Positions 36,995 through 46,155 are shown, counted from the stretch's first letter. The stretch: 64,000 nt of DNA from Verrucomicrobiaceae bacterium (GCA_024232965.1 JACKQF010000001.1:496001-560000); one strand, 5' to 3'. The notes: generated by a model from the letters alone, not told the origin. Numbers and translations are program-made.

Positions 36995-37237
36995 ATGAAT
37001 ACGACCTGCGACTACCCTGCGACAAGTGCACAGCTTCCTGTTTCCCCTGCGAACTTGCCTGCGGTGCCGCTGGGCTGGGGTGCGATGCCTTCTTTTGGGC
37101 AAGGGTATGCACAGTGGGCAGGGGCGACGGTAGATTGGACGGTTCCGCCTACTCCCGTGGAGGCTTTCACGACGCGTCAGGAGCAGCACTCGCTGCTGGA
37201 CGTTGAGGTGCACTCCAGCGCGCTGGATTCTTTTTGA
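36995..37237 (+). CDS. Small uncharacterised protein downstream of the NlpC-like gene
   Basis: An 80-residue frame starting with ATG, rich in Pro, Ala and Trp (LGWGAMPSFGQGYAQW), with no signal peptide and no domain I recognise. It starts 110 bp after the NlpC-like stop. No clear ribosome-binding site is visible. Codon usage resembles coding DNA on this strand, but the length and lack of homology make it a tentative call. Confidence 0.35.
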   Translation: MNTTCDYPATSAQLPVSPANLPAVPLGWGAMPSFGQGYAQWAGATVDWTVPPTPVEAFTTRQEQHSLLDVEVHSSALDSF

Positions 37238-37285
37238 GCGCTGTTAGTTCGGCAGTTCGGGCACCGAATCGAAATAACCGTCGTC

Positions 37286-37322
37286 TTGCTAAGCAATTCT
37301 GAAAGGCTAATTGTCTTAGCAA
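37286..37322. repeat. Strong inverted repeat in an AT-rich gap
   Basis: The arms TTGCTAAGCAATT (37286-37298) and AATTGTCTTAGCAA (37309-37322) pair over 13 bp with a single bulged T and a 10-nt loop. There is no T-run on either side, so this is not a standard intrinsic terminator. It could be a protein-binding site or an mRNA-end hairpin for the small gene upstream. The rest of 37238-37486 shows nothing recognisable. Confidence 0.6.
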
Positions 37323-37486
37323 ATGAGGAGACCAGAAGTTTAGCTGCGGGGAAAAGTGCGTCTGGTCTAAGAAGTTGGGTTGGTCAAATCATCTGGAGAC
37401 TGGAAATTTAGGGAGATGATCTTAGCTCAAAAAGCAATTTGCTTGAATAATTCTTTGAAAAACAATAAATACAATAATCTTACAAG

Positions 37487-37882
37487 GTGCTTACGCTGAA
37501 CCAAGTCAACCCAACGAACCAGAACAACCCGCGCCGCCGGGACTTTCCCTGATTGAGCTATTGCTCGTGATCATGATCATCGGTTTCATATCTTCCTAGC
37601 CATTGCCACTTTTGCTGGCGCTATCGCGAAGTAGCAGAGAAAGCTCGGTTGCGTTCGACGGCACGAAATATGGTGATGATTTACACGAGCGGGAGGGCAA
37701 TGGGTGCGGACGTTCTGGTGCCAAATGATCTAACTGCCACATTGCATCGCGTGGTAGACGGGTTTGCAATCACTGATGGCATTGGATCCGGGCGCACCAT
37801 GGCGCTGCCTCATGTCACGGACGAAGATATCCAGTCGGCTCAACAGTTTATTGATTTTCACGGCGGCGAAATGGTGTTTTAG
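37487..37882 (+). pseudogene. Decayed type IV pseudopilin (prepilin-like) gene
   Basis: A GTG at 37487 begins a basic leader (NPRRRDF) that reaches a stop at once. One base out of frame, DNA at 37546-37595 encodes SLIELLLVIMIIGFIS, the classic prepilin cleavage/methylation helix, which then hits TAG. The C-terminal part resumes in the first frame (ARLRSTARNMVMIYTSG to the stop at 37882). At least two compensating frame changes are needed, so the gene is inactivated unless the sequence is wrong. Intact relatives are secreted pseudopilins common in verrucomicrobia. No other pilus gene is in the window. Confidence 0.75.
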
Positions 37883-38014
37883 GTGGGCTGTAATCCGTGA
37901 ATGAGGTGGGAATTGGGAGCAGCCACGGCGCAACTTCGGTGGGGTTTCTGGGTTGTAATTGGTTACCGGGTCAGGGGATGATGCGTTAGCATTCTCCGTC
38001 CGGTGAAATGCCGG

Positions 38015-40255
38015 ATGCCCCTGCCTATGCGATCGCTTTCCTTTCTACTTGGTCTTGCCCTCATCTTTTCTGGTGGGCGAATTTGCGCCCAATTGTCTCT
38101 AGAAAAGCGGTTCGATGCCTTCGACTCGAATCACGACGGAAAGCTCACCGGCGGCGAATTGGCCCAAGCTCCCTATTTGCGCAATCTTGATGCTGATAAG
38201 AATGGAGAAGTAACCTTGGCTGAGGCACGCGTGGGCGTCTTGGGGCTTTTAAAAAAGGGTGCCGAGGCAGCAAAGACCTCGTTTGCTGAAAGCGGTGAGC
38301 CAAATCGAACCGCCGCAGTCTTCGAGCGATTGGACAAGAATGGAGACGGTCGCCTGACCGCGGATGAACTTCAAAGTCGCGACTGGTTTGGCAAACTAGA
38401 CTCCGATCATGATGGAGCAGTGACGCTAGAAGAGGCGACGAGGATCATCGGGCAGGTCATCCCCAAACGCTTCGTGAATCGAACATCAGGGGCGGATGTG
38501 AATCTTCTCGCCGAAGAAAAATCACTGAGCGAGCAGCCGCAGCAGTTGAAGGGTAGCAGCCATTTGATCGGGCGCATGGTGGACGATGTCGAATTGCCCG
38601 ATCTGAATGGCAAGACCATGTCACTGCGTTCGCTCCAGGGTAATCGGCCACTGGTGATAGGTTTGTTTGGTGCCACTTGTCCGATCAGTCTGAAATTAGG
38701 GCCTGAAATGAAGCGGCTTGAGATGGACTTTGCTGCATTAGGGGTTGCGGTTGTCTGGGTTGCCCCTGTGCCGGTTGAGGAAATGGCGGACATGAAGAAA
38801 TTTGTCAGTGATTACGAACTGACGGCACCAGTGCTGCATGATAAATCGCGAGCCCTGAGCGTTGCTCTGCGTGCTAGCACTACCACTGAGGCCTTCCTTC
38901 TGGATGCAGCGCACACCTTGGTTTATCGCGGTGCTATCAATGACCAATACGGGCTCGGCTACGCCAAGGACAAAGCCACCTTCACCTACCTACGCGATGC
39001 TGTCGCGTCCGTCTTGGCGGGGGGGCTGCCCACGGTTGCTGCGACCACTGCTCCTGGTTGCGCCTTGGACGTGCCGCCGCCAGCGGTCACGCAGGCAACG
39101 CAGGTCACCTATCACAAGCAGATCGCACGCACTCTGCAGACGCACTGCATCGAATGTCATCGCGATGGCGGAATCGGTCCCTTTGCCCTCACGAGCTACG
39201 GAGATGTGGTCGAGCACGCTGCCATGATCCGCAAGCAGGTCGAGCGAGGCGCGATGCCGCCTTGGTTTGCCAGGCCGCCAGAGGAAGGCGCGAATGGGGT
39301 TTTTGTGAACGATTGCTCCTTGTCTGCGGATGAGAAGGAGGAACTGCTTACGTGGCTCTCATCGGAACGGTTGGAGGGCAATGTCGCGGATGCTCCGGTG
39401 CCGCGAGTGTTTGTGGACGAGTGGACCATTGGCAAGCCAGACGCGGTTTTTCAAATCCCACGTCCCATCACCATCAAGGCTGAAGGGGCGATGCCTTATC
39501 AAAACACCTTTGTGGAGACATCATTCGCTGAGGATCGCTGGGTGCAGGCCTATGAGATCATTCCAACGGCTCGCCAAGTCGTGCATCACGTGATCGTGAA
39601 GGTGCATCCAAAGGGTTCCAAAATCGTGGATCGCGGCGAAGGTAGCGAAGGCTACTGGGCTGCTTATGTTCCAGGCAATAGTCATCGGGTATTGCCGGAG
39701 GGCTTTGCTAAAAAACTGCCAGCAGGGGCAAGGTTGAGCTTTCAGATCCATTACACGCCGACCGGCAAAGAGGTACAGGATCAGTTGAAGATTGGGGTCA
39801 TCTTTGCGAAAGAACCGCCGAAGTTTGAGGTACATGTCGCAGCCCTGGCGAACCCGCGCATCCGTATTCCTGCAGGTGCGCCGAATCATGTGGAGACCTT
39901 TTCGCGCAAGATCCCAGGTGATATGATGTTCACCGCCTTTATGCCGCACATGCACACTCGCGGGAAGGCCTTTAAATATGAGGTCACATTCCCTGATGGA
40001 CGCAATGAGGTCCTGCTGGATGTGCCTCGCTACGACTTCAATTGGCAGCTCCAGTATCAGTATGCAACGCCACGTCGCATCCCAGCGGGCAGCACAGTGA
40101 AGGTGACAGCGGTCTTTGACAATAGCACTGGCAACCCTGCAAATCCTGATCCAACCAAAGAGATCCGCTGGGGGCAGCAGACTTGGGATGAAATGATGAT
40201 CGGCTATGTGGAGCACTACACTCCGATGCAGGCTGGCAGTGTCGCAAAGCAATGA
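38015..40255 (+). CDS. Secreted EF-hand/redoxin/cytochrome c/copper monooxygenase fusion
   Basis: The ATG at 38015 has GGTGA eight bases upstream and gives 746 residues. After a signal peptide come four EF-hand loops (DSNHDGKLTGGE near residue 37, DADKNGEVTLAE, DKNGDGRLTADE, DSDHDGAVTLEE), then a redoxin-like thioredoxin fold (about 190-330) with only one active-site-like Cys (GATCPIS). Next comes a c-type heme motif CIECH (378-382) and a C-terminal domain like copper type II ascorbate-dependent monooxygenases (PHM fold) with QVVHHVIVKVH and HMHTRG (His645). Each module's chemistry is known separately; the combined reaction is not. The stop overlaps the next ATG (ATGA), so the two genes are coupled. 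Confidence 0.82.
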   Translation: MPLPMRSLSFLLGLALIFSGGRICAQLSLEKRFDAFDSNHDGKLTGGELAQAPYLRNLDADKNGEVTLAEARVGVLGLLKKGAEAAKTSFAESGEPNRTAAVFERLDKNGDGRLTADELQSRDWFGKLDSDHDGAVTLEEATRIIGQVIPKRFVNRTSGADVNLLAEEKSLSEQPQQLKGSSHLIGRMVDDVELPDLNGKTMSLRSLQGNRPLVIGLFGATCPISLKLGPEMKRLEMDFAALGVAVVWVAPVPVEEMADMKKFVSDYELTAPVLHDKSRALSVALRASTTTEAFLLDAAHTLVYRGAINDQYGLGYAKDKATFTYLRDAVASVLAGGLPTVAATTAPGCALDVPPPAVTQATQVTYHKQIARTLQTHCIECHRDGGIGPFALTSYGDVVEHAAMIRKQVERGAMPPWFARPPEEGANGVFVNDCSLSADEKEELLTWLSSERLEGNVADAPVPRVFVDEWTIGKPDAVFQIPRPITIKAEGAMPYQNTFVETSFAEDRWVQAYEIIPTARQVVHHVIVKVHPKGSKIVDRGEGSEGYWAAYVPGNSHRVLPEGFAKKLPAGARLSFQIHYTPTGKEVQDQLKIGVIFAKEPPKFEVHVAALANPRIRIPAGAPNHVETFSRKIPGDMMFTAFMPHMHTRGKAFKYEVTFPDGRNEVLLDVPRYDFNWQLQYQYATPRRIPAGSTVKVTAVFDNSTGNPANPDPTKEIRWGQQTWDEMMIGYVEHYTPMQAGSVAKQ

Positions 40256-40941
40256 AGTGGATCTTCCTAGCCATCCTGACCGTTGTGGTCATGCCAAGTG
40301 CTGCACGCGAGGTGCAGAGCCACGGCCTCTTTTTCGAGCGATGGTTGGGCGACAACTTTTTTGGCGGCTACGTTCCGCACAGCTACACGCAAAAGTGGGA
40401 TATTCCTGCAGGGGCAAATCGGGAGCACGGGGGCATCCCGGTCAATCCGAAGGCAATCAAATACGGCACGCCTATCGATATGGGGGATGCTCTGCGTCAG
40501 TTCAAAATCGATGAGACCTTTCTCCTCATTGTCGGGTTTTGGGAACAACCATCTCCAGAAGTGAAGACCTGGGTGAATGCGCAGGCGATCACCGTGACAC
40601 CTGAAGTCTGGCGTAAGCTGTGGGGAGACATCACCGAGCCTGATTTGGAAAAACTCGTTGCAGTCATCAAGGACAAATCACTGACGCTCGAACAGGCACG
40701 AGCGAAGGCGAAGGCGATGAAGGGCGTCGCGCCGTTCACGAACGCGGTGATTCAAGTGAATCCCAAGATCGATGGTAGCCAACGCCGCCTTCAATGCAGC
40801 ATCCGCTTCGACGATTTTTTTCAGCACCTCGTGCCCGAAGGGAAAAAAGACAAGGTGGGCGCGGCCAAGGTTTTTGGCCGGGTTATCCCTCCGGTGGCCG
40901 CACCACCGCGCACGATCACAGCTCCTTCTTCATCGCACTGA
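40252..40941 (+). CDS. Uncharacterised exported protein coupled to the monooxygenase fusion
   Basis: A 229-residue protein starting within the stop of the previous gene (ATGA overlap). The signal peptide is MKWIFLAILTVVVMPSAA. The mature part begins SHGLFFERWLGDNFFGGYVPHSYTQKWDI and is rich in aromatic residues; the middle is helical and charged (LTLEQARAKAKAMKG), and the tail is Pro-rich. I recognise no domain. Coupling suggests it works with the monooxygenase fusion, for example as a partner or a substrate. The 3' end overlaps the convergent thrH gene by 26 bp. Confidence 0.75.
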   Translation: MKWIFLAILTVVVMPSAAREVQSHGLFFERWLGDNFFGGYVPHSYTQKWDIPAGANREHGGIPVNPKAIKYGTPIDMGDALRQFKIDETFLLIVGFWEQPSPEVKTWVNAQAITVTPEVWRKLWGDITEPDLEKLVAVIKDKSLTLEQARAKAKAMKGVAPFTNAVIQVNPKIDGSQRRLQCSIRFDDFFQHLVPEGKKDKVGAAKVFGRVIPPVAAPPRTITAPSSSH

Positions 40942-41524
40942 GCAGGTCTGGGTACTCGTCAAATGCGGGGAATTGGGGGAATTCAGCACGGACGTTTGCT
41001 GGTGCGTGGAAGAGGAAGCCTGCGTGGGCCTCTCCTAGCATTGTCGTGTCGTTGTAGGAATCGCCTGCAGCGATGATCTTGTAGTTCAGGCTCTTGAACG
41101 CTGCGACGGCCTTCTGTTTCTGATTCGATTGGCGCAACTTGTAGTTCACGATGCGGCCATTCTCGTCCACTTCCAAGTAGTGGCAGAAGATGGAAGGCCA
41201 AGACAGTTGACGCATCAGTGGCTGCGCGAACTCTTCAAAGGTATCGCTGAGAATGATGACCTGTGTCATTGAACGCAATTCGTCCAGGAATGCCTTGGCT
41301 CCATCCATGGGACTCAGTGTGCCGATCACTTCCTGGATGTCTGGCAACTTCAATCCATGCTGATCGAGAATGTCAAGTCTCCCTCTCATGAGCACGTCAT
41401 AGTCGGGCTCATCGCGTGTGGTGCGGCGGAGTTCAGGGATGCCAGTTTTGTCGGCGAATGCGATCCAAATTTCCGGCACTAATACTCCTTCAAGATCCAG
41501 GGTGACAATCGTCTGTTGCTTCAT
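40916..41524 (-). CDS. thrH: ThrH-type phosphoserine phosphatase/homoserine phosphotransferase
   Basis: A 202-residue HAD-superfamily protein. Motif I is LDLEGVLVPEIW (Asp10, with Glu at +2 as in ThrH rather than the usual DxD); motif II is IILSDTFEEFAQPLM; motif III/IV are the Lys of NQKQKAVAAF and AGDSYNDTTML. In Pseudomonas, ThrH hydrolyses phosphoserine and can transfer the phosphate to homoserine, linking serine and threonine synthesis. The full length and conserved motifs suggest the same activity. The gene overlaps the convergent exported-protein gene at its 3' end and is divergent from the FAD oxidoreductase. Confidence 0.93.
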   Translation of the reverse strand: MKQQTIVTLDLEGVLVPEIWIAFADKTGIPELRRTTRDEPDYDVLMRGRLDILDQHGLKLPDIQEVIGTLSPMDGAKAFLDELRSMTQVIILSDTFEEFAQPLMRQLSWPSIFCHYLEVDENGRIVNYKLRQSNQKQKAVAAFKSLNYKIIAAGDSYNDTTMLGEAHAGFLFHAPANVRAEFPQFPAFDEYPDLLSAMKKEL

Positions 41525-41600
41525 CCTGCCTCATCTGCCACTAGACGGCGGGCCTGTCCAGTGCTGGCGCAATCAAATATTTTGTCCAATAAAGCTCTCT

Positions 41601-43667
41601 ATGGCACTGATGTCAGGTATGTCTCGCTGTATCCTTTTTGCTTTTGCCTGTCTCGTCGCATCACCGTCTGCCCGGGCTCTTGATTGTGATGTTTTGGTCT
41701 ATGGCGGAACGCCAGCCGGATTTTGCGCTGCGGTCGGTGCAGCGAGGGCTGGGGCTTCCGTGGTTTTGCTTGAACCAACGCAGCACGTCGGTGGTGTGAA
41801 TACCGGTGGATTGTGCTTTAGCGATTCCAATCAGACGGTGCGGGCTGCCTTGGGCGGGCTTTTTGAGGAATGGCATCTGCGCATCGAAAAAGACTATCAC
41901 GATCGCGGCGTCACTCTGCCGTATGAAGTGACCGTGAAGGATCATCGCCCTTGGACCTACGAACCTAAGGTCTCGGCAAAGGTGACGCGTGATTTGCTGG
42001 CGGAGGCCGGTGTGAACGTGATCGTGGGCCACCCATTCAAATCAGTCGAACGCGACGGGGCAAAGCTGACGGCGATCGTGACGGAAGCCGACGCATATCA
42101 CGCCAAGGTCTTCGTCGATGCGACTTATGAAGGTGATCTGATGGCAGCGGCTAACGTCTCTTGGACCATTGGGCGGGAGGGGCGCGCGGAGTTTGGCGAG
42201 TCCTTAGCGGGCAAGCGCTATCCCAAGAACCCGATGCCTATCAATGGGCGGGATGAAAACGGCAACCCTCTGCCACTGGTAACGACGACCGACGCGGGGC
42301 CTGAAGAAGCGGGGGATAAGAACGTGATGGTTTATAGCTTCCGCCTTTGCCTGACTTCCAATGCCGCCAACCGCATTCCATTTCCAACTCCTGATCACTA
42401 TGATCCAACGCGGTTTGAGCTGGTGCGGCGCTACTATGCAGAGGAAAAACGTCCGATCCTTGCTTGGGATCTTTATCCGCTTCCCGGAGGTAAGGTGGAT
42501 GCAAACAATGGCATCGGAAAGCAGTTCTCAATGGGCTTGGTCGGCGGCTGCAACGGTTGGTCAGAGGGCGATGATGTGAAGCGTTCAGTGATGTGGGAGG
42601 CTCATCGGCAATACACCTTGGAGTTGTATCACTTTCTGACGACCGACCCTTCGGTGCCTGAAAAACTACGCGGCGAGCTTGCTGCGTATGGTCTATGCAA
42701 AGATGAGTTTCCAGAGTCCAACCACTGGTCCCCTCAGCTTTATGTGAGGGAAGGTCGCCGGATGCGTGGTGCCTATGTTTACACGGAGGATGATGTTTTG
42801 CGTCAGCATGAAAAGGCCGACTCCATCGGCATCTCCTCGTTTCCGATTGATTCCCACGACTGCCAACGCGTGGCCCGCGAAGACGGCACTGTCATCAACG
42901 AGGGAACGATTTTTCCTGTACGCATGAAGGACCGCCGGCATGGTTTCCCTTCGCAGGTGCCTTACAGGGCCATCACGCCCAAGGCGGCTGAGTGCAGCAA
43001 CCTGCTCGTCCCAGTGGCGCTGTCTGCCACGCATGTCGCCTACTCGTCGATTCGGGTTGAGCCCACTTGGATGATGATCGGGCAAAGCGCGGGCATCGCC
43101 GCAGCGCTGGCTGCGAAGGACGGCGTCTCTGTGCAAGAGCTGCCGTATGAGACGCTGCGCCAGGAATTGCTGGCGCAAAAGCAGGTACTCGATTTGCCGG
43201 TGCTGCCCGAACTGCCACCTGCTGGTCCACAGAGTATTGATCCAGCGGGTTTGCCTGGCGTGATTTTGGATGATGCAAAGGCGGAGCTTGCGGGGGCGTG
43301 GGATAGCTCCGCAAACTTCAAGCCTTACGTCGGCTCAGGCTATCTCCATGACGGCAAACGCGGCGATGGGCAATCTGTGGCAACCTTCCGTTTCAAGGCT
43401 CCTCGCAGCGGCGGCTACGAGCTTCGCATGGCGTACTCGCCACACGAAACCCGCGCGAAAAAGGTGCCGATCAAGATTCAATCGGGCGGTCTAGAAACTG
43501 TGATCATCGTTGATCAAACCCAATCGTTGCAAGCCGGGGAGGCCTTTCGGAGCGTGGGCAAGGCGACGCTTTCTGCGGAGGGCGAAAGTGTGATCACCAT
43601 CCGCAACGAGGGTACGGAAGGCTTCGTGATCTTTGATGCGCTGCAGTTGATCGAACTGAAGGAATAG
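41601..43667 (+). CDS. Exported FAD-dependent oxidoreductase with C-terminal golvesin-like domain
   Basis: I place the start at ATG 41601 (further Met codons at 41610 and 41619), giving 688 residues with a signal peptide (CILFAFACLVASPSARA). The FAD-binding Rossmann loop is VLVYGGTPAGFCAAVGAARAG followed by EPTQHVGGVNTGGL; the FAD_oxidored family signature continues with DATYEGDLMAAA and a late SSIRVEPTWMMIGQSAG. About residues 545-685 form a beta-rich domain (YVGSGYLHD..., FRFKAPRSGGYELRMAY, GTEGFVIFDALQLI) like the golvesin/xanthan-lyase CBD type. Such proteins are abundant in planctomycetes and verrucomicrobia; substrates are unknown, with carbohydrates plausible. The stop lies 6 bp from a convergent gene. 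Confidence 0.85.
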   Translation: MALMSGMSRCILFAFACLVASPSARALDCDVLVYGGTPAGFCAAVGAARAGASVVLLEPTQHVGGVNTGGLCFSDSNQTVRAALGGLFEEWHLRIEKDYHDRGVTLPYEVTVKDHRPWTYEPKVSAKVTRDLLAEAGVNVIVGHPFKSVERDGAKLTAIVTEADAYHAKVFVDATYEGDLMAAANVSWTIGREGRAEFGESLAGKRYPKNPMPINGRDENGNPLPLVTTTDAGPEEAGDKNVMVYSFRLCLTSNAANRIPFPTPDHYDPTRFELVRRYYAEEKRPILAWDLYPLPGGKVDANNGIGKQFSMGLVGGCNGWSEGDDVKRSVMWEAHRQYTLELYHFLTTDPSVPEKLRGELAAYGLCKDEFPESNHWSPQLYVREGRRMRGAYVYTEDDVLRQHEKADSIGISSFPIDSHDCQRVAREDGTVINEGTIFPVRMKDRRHGFPSQVPYRAITPKAAECSNLLVPVALSATHVAYSSIRVEPTWMMIGQSAGIAAALAAKDGVSVQELPYETLRQELLAQKQVLDLPVLPELPPAGPQSIDPAGLPGVILDDAKAELAGAWDSSANFKPYVGSGYLHDGKRGDGQSVATFRFKAPRSGGYELRMAYSPHETRAKKVPIKIQSGGLETVIIVDQTQSLQAGEAFRSVGKATLSAEGESVITIRNEGTEGFVIFDALQLIELKE

Positions 43668-43673
43668 CGCTTT

Positions 43674-44879
43674 TCAGCCTGCCATCTGTCCGAGAAGAGA
43701 CTTCACGCAAGCGGCAGCGAACGCTGGATCGTTGATCTCGCAGTCCATCTCAATCAAAGGAATGTCTGACCGGAGGTGCTGGCGGATACCTTCGAATAGC
43801 GCGCGGTCGGCTTCGGCATCGTGAAAGGGCTTACCCGTCGCGCTGATGACACTGATGGCCCGCAGTGGCAGCAGGACGGTCACTGGACCGGTGCAGGCAT
43901 TGGCCTTCTCTGCGAGGATGCGCCCGAGTTCGGCGCACTCTGCTGCGGATGTGCGCATGAGTGTGACCTGTGGGTTGTGGATGTAGAAAGTGCGGTCGGC
44001 GAATTTCTCTGGAACTGTAGCCTTTTCACCGAAGTTTACCATGTCCAGGCAACCTGGCGTGATAATGCTCGGCGTTCCCGTCTTTGCTGCTGCATCGAGC
44101 CGATTCGGCCCGGCACCAAGGATACCTCCGACGAATTCATCGGCCCATTCTGTGGTGGTGATGTCCAGCACGCCGCTGATCAGACCAGACTCGATCAAGC
44201 TCTCCATGATCCGGCCACCCATGCCAGTGGAGTGGAAAACTAGCACCTCATAGCCTGCGGCCTCCAAGGTCTCGCGCGCCGTATTGACGCAGTCAGTGGT
44301 ATTGCCAAACATGGACGCGGCAATGAGAGGCTTGTCATCTCCCGGCGGCACATCCACTTCCGCCATCCCGCAAATCGCACCCGCTGCCCGGGCCAGCAGG
44401 ACGCGGGAAATGCGATTGATGCCGGAAACATCGACGATGCTGGGGAACATCACGATGTCCTTGGTGCCCACATAAGGGGCCACATTGCCGGCGGCCAGCG
44501 TTGAAACCATGACCTTTGGTAAACCAATCGGCAGGGCGCGCATCGCCGCGCTGCCAATGGCAGTGCCGCCTCCGCCGCCAAGCGAGATCACGCCTTGAAT
44601 ACGCCCTTCGGCGACGAGTTTGGACAAAAGGACAGCGGCGGCACCTGCCATTGCTGTCACAGCTTCGCCTCGGTCTTTGCGGATTGCGATCCCGGCCAGA
44701 TCCACTCCCGTTGCGGCGGCGACTTCTTCGCGAGTGATATCGGGAGTCACGGTCGGGGCCTCGCCGCTGCCCGTATCGATGAGCAGAGGTTGATGTCCGC
44801 GTTTGCGAATGAGATCAGCGACGTAGGCGTGCTCTGCGCCTTTAGTATCCAGGGTTCCGAGAACTGCGATGGTGGCCAT
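43674..44879 (-). CDS. UPF0261 (Tm-1-like ATP-binding) protein
   Basis: A 401-residue protein covering the whole UPF0261 family. The N-terminal half has AVLGTLDTKGAEHAYVADL, VISLGGGGGTAIGSAAMRAL and MVSTLAAGNVAPYVGTKD; the C-terminal half has VLVFHSTGMGGRIMESL and the closing ISVISATGKPFHDAEADRAL. The N-terminal domain is homologous to the ATP-binding part of tomato Tm-1. Bacterial members are uncharacterised; a catabolic enzyme role is often supposed from context. ATG start at 44879. No related gene adjoins it: the FAD oxidoreductase gene converges on it, and a membrane protein gene lies upstream on the same strand. Confidence 0.9.
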   Translation of the reverse strand: MATIAVLGTLDTKGAEHAYVADLIRKRGHQPLLIDTGSGEAPTVTPDITREEVAAATGVDLAGIAIRKDRGEAVTAMAGAAAVLLSKLVAEGRIQGVISLGGGGGTAIGSAAMRALPIGLPKVMVSTLAAGNVAPYVGTKDIVMFPSIVDVSGINRISRVLLARAAGAICGMAEVDVPPGDDKPLIAASMFGNTTDCVNTARETLEAAGYEVLVFHSTGMGGRIMESLIESGLISGVLDITTTEWADEFVGGILGAGPNRLDAAAKTGTPSIITPGCLDMVNFGEKATVPEKFADRTFYIHNPQVTLMRTSAAECAELGRILAEKANACTGPVTVLLPLRAISVISATGKPFHDAEADRALFEGIRQHLRSDIPLIEMDCEINDPAFAAACVKSLLGQMAG

Positions 44880-44962
44880 GCCTCAGTTTTACTCGGGGAT
44901 CGCTGGTGGAGTCAAGCAAGCGGGGATTTGAGATCGAAAGAAGTGGATTTTGGTCGCTAAAA

Positions 44963-45964
44963 TCATAGCCAATAGATCGCCAAAGGCAGCACAACCGCCA
45001 GATCCGCCAGACTGCGGAACGAGTCTGGATGCAATCGCTGCCGCAGGGTGCGCAAAAATGCCAATAGGGCCGAGCCCGCCAGGATGACCAGCGCCAGCGT
45101 CTGAAGGTGGTGCCCGGCTGGGAGTCGGCTCGCTTGAAGCCAGGTCAGCGTGGCGAGGATCGCCGTCAGGCTCAACCACTTCGCGGTCGGGATTGCGGGT
45201 GGTTGAGCACCTGCTAGGTGGCAATGTTCTGCTTCAGAAATCGAGGCCAGATTGCAGATGAAAAGCCCCGACATCAGGGCGGTCTCGAGCAGAGGGGGCA
45301 GGATGTTTTCCTCCTGCGCGTAGAACCGAATCGCGGCGGTGCACCCCATGGCAAAGAGCACGCCAGCCGCGATTTCTTTGGGCACTCGGTTACCTGTTTT
45401 TTTGCTGAATTGACGCGCCATCACAAAGAACATGACGGCCAAAATCCCTAGCGATGCGATCAGTCGGACGTCCCCAGAAATCGGTAACTGGGAGAGCAGA
45501 ATGATGGCCCCGAGTCCAGTGATGGAAAATAGCAGGTCGCGCGCAACCTTGGTCTGGCTGGCGGCAAAGGATGCCAGATACACCGTGACCATGATCGCGA
45601 TCGCCACGACGTGCCAGAGCAGTCCCTCAGGGATCTGCCACAATGCTAGGTAGGCTGACACGGTGGTAATCGCTGGCAGGATACCGAAAAAAATTCCGGC
45701 CCGGCAGTTCCGATAAAAGTCGTGGCGCGCCGTTTGGTCCACTGCAGCGGTGCTGTAGCCGTCTAGAGTGCGATCGAGGATGTAAATGCCCCACGCAGCG
45801 AGCGCCAGACCCCAGTAGGCGGCGGGTGGCAGGTGTAGGTGGTGATGGTGCGCAAGGGCCCATTGCCAAGCACACGCAGCGATGGGTGCATCCAGGCTGA
45901 GGATGTGCAGCCAGTCCCAGGGTCGAGGTTTGGCGGGGCGGAGGGCGTTGTTGGGAGTTTCCAA
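44963..45964 (-). CDS. Polytopic membrane protein, possibly UbiA-like
   Basis: A 333-residue protein starting with TTG at 45964; an in-frame TGA lies just upstream and there is no nearby ATG. About nine membrane helices are visible. After the first two helices is GIYILDRTLDGY, a D-xxx-D motif in the position where UbiA prenyltransferases carry NDxxDxxxD, and a second acidic site is not obvious. The UbiA link is therefore weak, and a plain hypothetical membrane protein is the safe reading. It is followed after 83 bp by the UPF0261 gene on the same strand and is divergent from the peroxiredoxin gene. Confidence 0.65.
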   Translation of the reverse strand: METPNNALRPAKPRPWDWLHILSLDAPIAACAWQWALAHHHHLHLPPAAYWGLALAAWGIYILDRTLDGYSTAAVDQTARHDFYRNCRAGIFFGILPAITTVSAYLALWQIPEGLLWHVVAIAIMVTVYLASFAASQTKVARDLLFSITGLGAIILLSQLPISGDVRLIASLGILAVMFFVMARQFSKKTGNRVPKEIAAGVLFAMGCTAAIRFYAQEENILPPLLETALMSGLFICNLASISEAEHCHLAGAQPPAIPTAKWLSLTAILATLTWLQASRLPAGHHLQTLALVILAGSALLAFLRTLRQRLHPDSFRSLADLAVVLPLAIYWL

Positions 45965-46101
45965 GCGCGGACTGTTTCAAAGAGTCGCAGTCTTGTCCAC
46001 CCTTTTGGCGGAATTCCAGCCCGGGAAGCTTTCGATGAAGAGCAGGGGATGATTTTGTCGAAAATTGCAGGTGCCGATTCCTTCGGTCTGGCGTACACAT
46101 T

Positions 46102-46123
46102 GATTGCGGACTGGTCCGCAATC
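46102..46123. promoter_or_regulatory. Perfect inverted repeat upstream of the peroxiredoxin gene
   Basis: GATTGCGGA (46102-46110), four bases, then TCCGCAATC (46115-46123), a perfect 9-bp dyad 32 bp before the ATG at 46156. It may be an operator (for example for a redox regulator) or a leader hairpin. I found no convincing promoter pair near it. Confidence 0.5.
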
Positions 46124-46155
46124 CTCATCACTGAACCCAAACCCAGTAATCCAAC

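Noticed and set aside
43674..44879. Assignment of the UPF0261 gene to a phosphonate or aromatic catabolic operon
   Set aside because: No neighbouring gene supports any pathway, so I give only the family name.
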